Source of the DNA: Actinomycetota bacterium
Lineage (GTDB): Bacteria > Actinomycetota > CADDZG01 > WHSQ01
Direction: 5' to 3'
DNA: 7,762 bases
Assembly (NCBI GenBank): GCA_016781115.1
Contig: JADDQX010000106.1
Location: forward strand, 1 to 7,762
Below, one piece after another: positions 1 through 4,559 of this stretch; the first letter of the stretch is position 1; each line of letters begins with the position of its first letter. The notes beneath the pieces are model-generated. The model searched no databases and had not been told where the DNA came from. It saw nothing but the letters and a program-made list of their open reading frames with translations. Made by a program: the position numbers and the translations under genes.

Positions 1-295
1 CATCGTCTCCGGGCTGTGGCTCGCCCGGCTCGGGCACCGTAGCTACGAAGTCCAAGATGACGTAGTGAGGATCGCCCACCACCTCGAGGATCCCCAAGAG
101 ATCTCCCACCTCGACGGTTAGGCCGGTCTCCTCTCGCACCTCGCGAACCACCGCCTGCTTCAGGTACTCGCCGTGCTCCAGGCGCCCTCCCGGCACCGAC
201 CACAGGCCGCTGGCGGGGTCTTGGTTCCGCTGCACCATGAGCAGCATGTCGTCGCGCACGACGACGGCTCCGACGGCGATCTGCGGCGAGGACAC
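1..295 (-). CDS. Nudix (MutT-like) hydrolase, 5' part, runs off the left edge
   Basis: The 98 visible codons contain a complete Nudix box at residues 37-59 in the form G-x5-E-x7-REV-x-EE-x-GL (G37, E43, R51-E52-V53, E55-E56, G58-L59). This is the Mg2+-binding catalytic helix of enzymes that hydrolyse nucleoside diphosphates linked to another moiety. It is preceded by the usual strand (residues 6-23, IAVGAVVVRDD... VQR) and a W-S-V-P-G-G turn. The start is GTG at 295: an in-frame TAG lies only 12 nt further up and no other start is available. There is no Shine-Dalgarno sequence. Instead a TAGCCT box ends exactly 6 nt before the GTG, so the mRNA is probably leaderless. The gene is divergent from the EamA transporter with an 18-bp gap. 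The substrate (8-oxo-dGTP, ADP-ribose, NADH or other) cannot be assigned. The C-terminus lies outside the window. Confidence 0.9.
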   Translation of the reverse strand, partial: MSSPQIAVGAVVVRDDMLLMVQRNQDPASGLWSVPGGRLEHGEYLKQAVVREVREETGLTVEVGDLLGILEVVGDPHYVILDFVATVPEPGEPQPGDD

Positions 296-300
296 CCACG

Positions 301-307
301 TAGGCTA
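301..307. promoter_or_regulatory. Overlapping divergent -10 boxes for leaderless transcripts
   Basis: The seven bases TAGGCTA read as a TANNNT box on both strands: TAGGCT at 301-306 on plus, and TAGCCT at 307-302 on minus. The plus box ends 7 nt before the transporter ATG (314). The minus box ends 6 nt before the Nudix GTG (295). That spacing would put each transcription start at or next to the start codon. No convincing -35 element and no Shine-Dalgarno sequence is visible for either gene. If real, the two promoters occlude each other, so the genes would be expressed alternately. The call rests on pattern and spacing only. Confidence 0.5.
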
Positions 308-313
308 GCCGGC

Positions 314-1225
314 ATGGCCGCTAGCACCCTTGCCCCTGCGCGCCCGGCGCGCGTCGGCTGGGTCACCTGGACGCTGTTGGTGGTGGGAGTGCTCGGCGCT
401 TCGGTCTCCGCGATCCTGATCCGCTATGCGCAGGAAGCGCACCCGTTGGCCATCTCCTTCTGGAGGTGTGCGGCCGGGGCCGTGGTGCTTGTGCCTTTCG
501 GCAGGAAAGGCTTCTCGCAGATGCGGCCGCAAGGGTGGCTCCTTCCGGCCGTTGCAGGTGTGTTCTTGGCCGCTCACTTCGCCACCTGGATCACCTCACT
601 GGAGCTGACGAGCGTGGCGAACTCGGTGTTGCTGGTCACCACGGCCCCGATGTTCGTCGCCGTAGCCGCGCGCTTCCTGCTGAAGGAGCACATGAAGGCC
701 GCGGTGTGGGCGGGGATCGTGCTCTCCTTCGCTGGGACCGCCCTCATCGCCGGCAGCAGCGGCACCGTCGGCCCCTCGTCGCTGGTCGGAGACGCGCTCG
801 CGCTCGTCGGCGCCGCCACCGTGGCGGGGTACGCGCTCGCGGGACAGGTCGCGCGCCGGAAGCTCGGCATCATCGAGTACGCAGTCATCACCTACGGCGT
901 CGGCGCGATGGTGTTGCTGATCGTGAGCCTCGTCGCGGGGGTCCAGCTGTTCGCATTCTCCCTCGATACGTGGGTTGCGATAGCGGCGATCGTGATCGGG
1001 CCTCAGATGCTGGGCCACACCATGCTGAACTACGTCGTGAAAGACATCGACGCTACGACGGTATACGTCGCCGCGATGGCCGAGCCCCCGATCGCGATCG
1101 GGCTGGCCTACCTCCTGTTCGAGGAGGCGCCGTCGGTGCTGGTGTATCCCGGAGGCATCGCCATCTTGATCGGGATCTTCATGGTGTCGCGCGCCCGCAG
1201 ACAGCCGCCAGAGCTGGTGGAGTGA
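314..1225 (+). CDS. EamA/DMT-family inner-membrane transporter
   Basis: A 303-residue protein with ten hydrophobic segments, at roughly residues 16-37, 43-62, 76-97, 103-125, 131-150, 159-181, 190-213, 218-240, 250-271 and 275-296. This is the two-times-five helix arrangement of drug/metabolite transporters (two EamA repeats). The end of the first repeat (T-T-A-P-M-F-V) and the matching region of the second (A-M-A-E-P-P-I) show the family's conserved proline positions. A basic C-terminal tail (R-A-R-R-Q) is cytoplasmic by the positive-inside rule. Members export amino acids, metabolites or drugs, or move nucleotide sugars; the substrate here cannot be told. ATG 314 is preferred over upstream in-frame starts because those would add a basic, non-hydrophobic stretch lying across the Nudix gene, and because a TANNNT box precedes 314. 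Its stop overlaps the next gene's GTG (GTGA, 1222-1225), so the two are probably co-translated. Confidence 0.9.
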   Translation: MAASTLAPARPARVGWVTWTLLVVGVLGASVSAILIRYAQEAHPLAISFWRCAAGAVVLVPFGRKGFSQMRPQGWLLPAVAGVFLAAHFATWITSLELTSVANSVLLVTTAPMFVAVAARFLLKEHMKAAVWAGIVLSFAGTALIAGSSGTVGPSSLVGDALALVGAATVAGYALAGQVARRKLGIIEYAVITYGVGAMVLLIVSLVAGVQLFAFSLDTWVAIAAIVIGPQMLGHTMLNYVVKDIDATTVYVAAMAEPPIAIGLAYLLFEEAPSVLVYPGGIAILIGIFMVSRARRQPPELVE

Positions 1226-2055
1226 GCGGAACGGACAGGTGCCTCGTGATGGGGATCCTGAACCGAACGCCGGATTCGTTCTACGACGGAGGCCGCACCG
1301 GGCTCGATGAATCCGTCGACCATGGGCTCGCCCTGGTGGAGCAACGAGCGGACATCCTCGACATCGGCGGAGTGAAGGCCGGTCCCGGTGCGGAGGTCTC
1401 GGAGGTCGAAGAGCTCGACCGGGTGATCCCGCTGGTCGAGGCGGTGCGAGGGCGGACCCATGTTCAGGTGTCGGTAGAGACCGCGCGTCCTGCCGTCGCA
1501 GAGGCGGCGCTTAGGGTGGGCGCGAGCATCATCAATGACGTCAGCGGCCTGGCGGACCCCGCCCTCGCGAGCGCGTGTGCGACGGGGGGCGGTCACCTCG
1601 TGCTCATGCACCACGGTGGTCAGATCAGGGGCCGGCCCCGCGCCCCGGTGTACGGAGACGTCGTCGGCGACGTCCTGCAGACGTGGGAGCAGCTCGCCTC
1701 TGTTGCCCTCCAGCACGGGATGATGGAAGACCGGCTGATCGCCGATCCCGGCCTCGACTTCGGCAAGAACACGTTCCACTCGCTCGAGTTGATGCGGAGG
1801 TTGCCCCGGCTGACGGTGGCCATGTACCCGGTCCTCGTCGCGCCGTCGCGCAAGGACGTCGTGGGCGAGACGCTGGGGCTCCCACTGGAAGAGCGGCTAG
1901 AAGGGACGCTCGCCCTCGTTGCTTTGTCCGTCCTGCACGGGGCCGCGATCGTGCGGGTGCACGACGTCGAGGCCGCCGCCCGGGTGGTGCGGATGGTGGA
2001 GGCGGTAGAGGGCCGCCGGCTTCCCGAAGCGCCCGTGCGGGGGCTGTGGGAGTAA
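1222..2055 (+). CDS. folP: FolP2-type dihydropteroate synthase homologue
   Basis: A 277-residue TIM-barrel pterin-binding protein of normal DHPS length. DHPS signature 1 is intact (M10-G-I-L-N-R-T-P-D-S-F-Y-D-G-G24). Signature 2, normally D-x-G-G-E-S-T-R-P-G, here reads D47-I-G-G-V-K-A-G-P-G56. I recognise this variant from the second actinobacterial paralogue FolP2 (for example mycobacterial Rv1207), which has been reported to lack detectable DHPS activity. Other FolP2-like features are D-F-G-K-N-T-F-H (179-186), K-D-V-V-G-E-T-L-G (211-219) and E-R-L-E-G-T (224-229). Pterin-site residues matching E. coli N115, D185, K221 and R255 appear kept as N105, D175, K211 and R245, with H247. The aspartate of the S-V-D-T motif is E86. 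GTG 1222 is chosen because it gives the usual short N-terminus before strand 1 and overlaps the transporter stop. The natural reaction is uncertain: canonical folate synthesis is possible but less likely than an uncharacterised FolP2 role. Confidence 0.88.
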   Translation: MSGTDRCLVMGILNRTPDSFYDGGRTGLDESVDHGLALVEQRADILDIGGVKAGPGAEVSEVEELDRVIPLVEAVRGRTHVQVSVETARPAVAEAALRVGASIINDVSGLADPALASACATGGGHLVLMHHGGQIRGRPRAPVYGDVVGDVLQTWEQLASVALQHGMMEDRLIADPGLDFGKNTFHSLELMRRLPRLTVAMYPVLVAPSRKDVVGETLGLPLEERLEGTLALVALSVLHGAAIVRVHDVEAAARVVRMVEAVEGRRLPEAPVRGLWE

Positions 2056-2124
2056 CGAGGTGGTCGACTCGATCAGGTAGCGCAGCATGTAGCGCAGGTC
2101 CTTGTCGTCGTCGACCAACAGCAC
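2056..2124 (-). pseudogene. Truncated response-regulator receiver, first ~23 codons only
   Basis: Read from GTG 2124 on the minus strand, the sequence gives M-L-L-V-D-D-D-K-D-L-R-Y-M-L-R-Y-L-I-E-S-T-T-S. This is an excellent match to the first strand, acidic pocket and first helix of a CheY-type receiver. The match stops at about 2056, where the frame enters the stop codon and antisense of the DHPS gene. The frame stays open for 52 more codons there, but with proline/histidine-rich shadow sequence and no phosphoacceptor aspartate. An in-frame TGA lies just upstream (2151-2149), so GTG 2124 is the only plausible start. A TACGCT box lies at 2145-2140. The likely history is deletion of the rest of a receiver gene, leaving promoter and start codon. 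A short expressed 75-residue product cannot be excluded. Confidence 0.6.
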
Positions 2125-2130
2125 CGTCCG

Positions 2131-2145
2131 TACGCTCGTAGCGTA
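2131..2145. repeat. 6-bp inverted repeat with 3-nt spacer
   Basis: TACGCT (2131-2136) and AGCGTA (2140-2145) are perfect inverse complements separated by CGT. Each arm also fits TANNNT, so both strands carry a possible -10 box. The minus-strand box (2145-2140) lies upstream of the truncated receiver start. The element is not followed by a T-run on either strand, so it is not a typical intrinsic terminator. It could be an operator or a promoter palindrome, or chance. Confidence 0.35.
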
Positions 2146-2178
2146 GCTTCAAAACGGCTCGCGCTGCCGTGTAGCTGA

Positions 2179-2184
2179 TACGTT
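2179..2184 (+). promoter_or_regulatory. -10 box (TACGTT) for leaderless response-regulator mRNA
   Basis: TACGTT ends exactly 6 nt before ATG 2191, the same geometry as at 301-307 and 5844-5849. No Shine-Dalgarno sequence precedes the ATG, and no clear -35 hexamer is seen 16-18 nt upstream. Transcription would start at or within a base of the A of ATG. Confidence 0.5.
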
Positions 2185-2190
2185 CTCGCC

Positions 2191-2562
2191 ATGGGAAAGA
2201 CGATCTTGATCGTGGAAGACGAAGAAGCGGTGCGCGAGCTCGAGAAGTTCATCCTCGAGCAGCAGGGATACGACGTGATGGAGGCGCGCGACGGGCTCGA
2301 GGGGCTCGCCAAGGCGGAGTTCCGTAAGCCCGATCTCATCTTGCTCGACCTGATGATGCCCGACGTCTCGGGCGGCCGCATGTTCGACGAGATGAAGCGG
2401 CATCCCACCACCACAGGCATCCCGATCATCGTCGTCACCGGCAAGCCCGATGCACACGAGATGTTCGACGACGAGATCGGGCCGGACAACGTGATCATGA
2501 AGCCGTTCGAAGCCGACACGCTCTTGGGAAGGATCCGAGACCACATCGGCGAACCCGCGTAG
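2191..2562 (+). CDS. Single-domain CheY-like response regulator
   Basis: A 123-residue protein made only of a receiver domain. All key residues are present: the acidic pair E9-D10, the phosphoacceptor D53 in L-L-D-L-M-M-P, the switch threonine T83 in V-V-T-G-K, and K104 in M-K-P-F. It should be phosphorylated by a histidine kinase and act by protein contact, since no output domain follows. The loop after strand 4 (K85-G97) contains D-A-H-E-M-F-D-D-E, an acidic variant of a region that usually carries a helix rich in small residues. No histidine kinase lies in the window, so the cognate kinase is elsewhere. A leaderless promoter fits the ATG. The next gene starts on the base after its stop (TAG then GTG at 2563), so the pair is probably one transcript; this may link the regulator to pilus processing, by context only. 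Confidence 0.93.
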   Translation: MGKTILIVEDEEAVRELEKFILEQQGYDVMEARDGLEGLAKAEFRKPDLILLDLMMPDVSGGRMFDEMKRHPTTTGIPIIVVTGKPDAHEMFDDEIGPDNVIMKPFEADTLLGRIRDHIGEPA

Positions 2563-3360
2563 GTGGGTCTACCCGCTCCCCTGGCGACCTTCTACGTCGT
2601 CGCCGCGGGCATGTTGGGCCTGATCTTCGGGAGCTTCGCAACAGCGGTTGCGTACCGCCTCCCGCGGGCGGAGTCGATCTCCAGCGGACGGAGCAAGTGC
2701 CCCAACTGTGGCAACACGATCACCGCGATCCAGAACATCCCGCTGTTCAGCTACGTCGTGTTGCGGGGCCGCTGCAAGCACTGCGGCGACCGGATCTCCA
2801 TCCGATATCCCTTGATCGAACTGGTGACCGCGCTGCTGTTCATGGGAGCCGCGTTGAGGTTCGAGCTGTCGGCCGAGGCGGTCATCTACGCGGGCTTCTT
2901 CTGGGCCCTGGTGGTGTTGACGGTGATCGATCTGGAATACAAGTTGCTGCCGAACAAGGTGGTGTTCCCCACGTTCATAGCGGGATGGGCAGGTCTGGCT
3001 ATCGCAGCGCTGGCCGGCGGGAACCCCGGTCGCTTGGTGGGCGCCGCCGTCGGCGCCGCGATCTTCGGAGGCTTCTTCTTCCTCGTTGCCTCGCTATATC
3101 CGGCGGGCATGGGTGGCGGTGACGTGAAGCTTGCCTTTGTGCTCGGCACGTTCCTCGGGTACGTAGGAGGGCCGGGCGTCGTGCTGGTTGGGATGTTCCT
3201 GTCTTTCTTGATCGGCGGCATAGTCGGAGTCGGAGTGATGGTCACGAGCGGAGGTGACCGCAAGATGCAGGTCCCGTTCGGCCCGTTCCTTGCGCTCGGG
3301 ACCGTGCTCGGGATCTTCCTCGGACGGCCTCTGTTGGACGCGTACCTGGGGACGTTCTAG
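2563..3360 (+). CDS. pilD: Type IV prepilin peptidase / N-methyltransferase (PilD/GspO family)
   Basis: A 265-residue membrane protein with the full family layout. Residues 23-34 are the N-terminal signature (G-S-F-A-T-A-V-A-Y-R-L-P). The cytoplasmic zinc-binding methylase region has two CxxC pairs, C46/C49 and C71/C74. The two catalytic aspartates of this GxGD-class protease are D123 (V-I-D-L-E-Y-K-L-L-P-N) and D187 (G-G-G-D-V-K-L). The PFGPFLALG motif at 238-246 is also typical. About eight hydrophobic helices are visible. It would cleave the leader peptide of type IV, Tad or type II secretion pseudopilins at the inner face of the membrane and methylate the new N-terminus. No pilin, ATPase or secretin gene is in the window. 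The start is GTG 2563, directly abutting the previous stop, with no Shine-Dalgarno sequence; ATG 2611 would cut into the first helix and is less likely. Confidence 0.95.
   Translation: MGLPAPLATFYVVAAGMLGLIFGSFATAVAYRLPRAESISSGRSKCPNCGNTITAIQNIPLFSYVVLRGRCKHCGDRISIRYPLIELVTALLFMGAALRFELSAEAVIYAGFFWALVVLTVIDLEYKLLPNKVVFPTFIAGWAGLAIAALAGGNPGRLVGAAVGAAIFGGFFFLVASLYPAGMGGGDVKLAFVLGTFLGYVGGPGVVLVGMFLSFLIGGIVGVGVMVTSGGDRKMQVPFGPFLALGTVLGIFLGRPLLDAYLGTF
3357..3360. other. Shared CTAG: convergent stop codons overlap
   Basis: The palindrome CTAG supplies TAG (3358-3360) as the stop of the prepilin peptidase on plus and TAG (3359-3357) as the stop of the HD-GYP gene on minus. The two coding regions overlap tail to tail by 4 bp, with no room for a terminator between them. 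Each transcript must therefore run into the antisense of the other gene or end by another mechanism. Confidence 0.95.
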
Positions 3361-4385
3361 CCCGGGAACCGGGCGGCGTCATCGTGCGTGGCGAGGAAGG
3401 CTTCGTCCACCAGCGCACACAGGTGCGGATCGAACTGGGTTCCTGCGTTGGCTTTGATCTCGCGGATGGCGTTGGTGAAGCTCACCGGCTTCCGATAGGG
3501 CCGGATCGAGGTCATCGCGTCCAGCACATCCGCGATCGAGAACAGCCGTGCCGCCGCGGGTATCGCGGTCCCGGCGAGTCTGTCGGGATACCCCTTGCCG
3601 TCCCAGCGCTCGTGGTGGTGGCGGATGACCTCGCGGACGCACTCGGGGAAGCCGAGCGGCGCCACCACCCTTTCGCCCAAGATCGGATGCGTCTGGAGCA
3701 CGCGCCTCTCCGTGTCGGTGAGACCGCCCGGCTTGTTGAGGATCGATTCGGGGATCCCGATCTTTCCGACGTCGTGAAGCAGGAATCCGGCTTCCAAGAC
3801 CTCGCTCGGAAGCGCTCCCTCGACCATCGCAATGCGGGCGAGCCTCATGGCCATGCCCGTTACGCGCTCCGCGTGCCCTCCGGTATAGGTGTCTTTGAGC
3901 TCTAGCGCCGAAGCGAGAGCCTTGGCCGCTCCTATGTTCGGAAACAGCTTCGGTGGGTCCGTCAGCTCCATCCGGGAATGGAGCTCGGCCGCCCCCCACG
4001 CGTCGTAGCTGACGCCGTGGGCGGTGACCTGCTGGATGGCCATCGCGAGCTGCTCGGGGGTGGATCCTTGCTGGAGGTAGCCGGCTACGCCGAGCAGCAC
4101 TGCTTCGGCCGCGGCCGAGTGATCCTCTGGTTGAGCCAGCACCACCGTACGCCGCTGCAGACCGACCTGAGCGATCAGATGCAGAGGCTGCATCCTGTCG
4201 GGGCCTTGGTCGCTCAGGACGACGACGACCACCTCGACGTCCGCCGCGGCCGCAGCGATGCTGTCGGCGCCGGTCCCCTTCGGGACGAAGATCTGTGTCG
4301 TCGCGCTGGCGATGGACGAGAGGCCGATCCAGAGAGACGTATCGCCGCCGATCAGAAGCAGCCGCGTGTGCCCGGGGTCGGTCAT
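3357..4385 (-). CDS. HD-GYP protein with degenerate receiver (probable c-di-GMP phosphodiesterase)
   Basis: A 342-residue protein. Residues ~6-122 have receiver-type strands and helices (R-L-L-L-I-G-G-D; V-V-V-V-V-L-S-D; T-V-V-L-A-Q; G-Y-L-Q-Q-G) ending like NarL-family receivers. The acidic pair is largely replaced (G13-G14-D15), the phosphoacceptor position at the end of strand 3 reads L57-S58-D59, and the conserved lysine is Q105/Q106. This makes it a pseudo-receiver. Residues ~150-335 form a complete HD-GYP domain: H171 (T-G-G-H), H204-D205 with G-K-I-G-I-P, H234, H257-H258-E259 with D262-G-x-G265-Y-P267, and D286-x-x-D289-A-M. It should hydrolyse cyclic-di-GMP in the cytosol. ATG 4385 overlaps the stop of the preceding short frame (ATGA), and GAGG (4394-4391) lies 5 nt upstream. 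It is last in an operon with the cyclase. A longer in-frame start at GTG 4559 was considered and set aside. Confidence 0.92.
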   Translation of the reverse strand: MTDPGHTRLLLIGGDTSLWIGLSSIASATTQIFVPKGTGADSIAAAAADVEVVVVVLSDQGPDRMQPLHLIAQVGLQRRTVVLAQPEDHSAAAEAVLLGVAGYLQQGSTPEQLAMAIQQVTAHGVSYDAWGAAELHSRMELTDPPKLFPNIGAAKALASALELKDTYTGGHAERVTGMAMRLARIAMVEGALPSEVLEAGFLLHDVGKIGIPESILNKPGGLTDTERRVLQTHPILGERVVAPLGFPECVREVIRHHHERWDGKGYPDRLAGTAIPAAARLFSIADVLDAMTSIRPYRKPVSFTNAIREIKANAGTQFDPHLCALVDEAFLATHDDAARFPG

Positions 4386-4559
4386 ACGGTCCTCAATCCG
4401 AGCCGCGAGAGGTTGCCGGCCCTCTCGATCATCTCCGCCCGCCGATCGCGGCGCTCCTGCGGCGTCAGCCCGATCAGTTCTTCGATGGTTTGCGCCACCG
4501 CCGATATCTCCCTCGTCGTCGACGACCAGAACCCGATGCTGCTTCGGTTTCGAGATCAC
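4382..4559 (-). pseudogene. Scrambled segment: receiver start joined out of frame to a short coding tail
   Basis: GTG 4559 overlaps the cyclase stop (GTGA) and opens M-I-S-K-P-K-Q-H-R-V-L-V-V-D-D-E-G-D-I, a clear receiver N-terminus. In that frame the sequence then turns into non-receiver, arginine-rich residues with only about half of third positions G or C. From about 4505 the coding signal moves to another frame, where about 85% of third positions are G or C. That frame gives a charged helix-like stretch (I-E-E-L-I-G-L-T-P-Q-E-R-R ... L-S-R-L-G-L-R-T-V) ending at TGA 4384-4382, overlapping the HD-GYP ATG. It could be initiated at GTG 4498, giving a 38-residue peptide. The best reading is a third receiver-type gene that lost its interior and frame while both 4-bp overlaps stayed intact. 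Alternatives are a genuine 38-residue coupling ORF, or an indel in the sequence. The origin of the tail is not recognised. Confidence 0.5.

Noticed and set aside
466..1221. The long open frame upstream of the DHPS start in the same frame.
   Set aside because: It lies within the EamA coding region in a different frame and reads as arginine-rich shadow sequence. DHPS homology starts only at about 1240.
2131..2160. An intrinsic terminator after folP.
   Set aside because: The 6-bp stem at 2131-2145 is not followed by a T-run on either strand. An operator or promoter palindrome is more plausible.
2073..2546. A minus-strand frame of 157 codons over the response regulator.
   Set aside because: It is the antisense shadow of a regulator with all receiver residues intact on the plus strand.
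4383..4559. An in-frame N-terminal extension of the HD-GYP protein starting at GTG 4559, making a REC-REC-HD-GYP fusion.
   Set aside because: After the first 19 residues that frame has only about half G/C at third positions and no receiver features, while another frame shows strong coding bias. ATG 4385 has a GAGG site and an ATGA junction.
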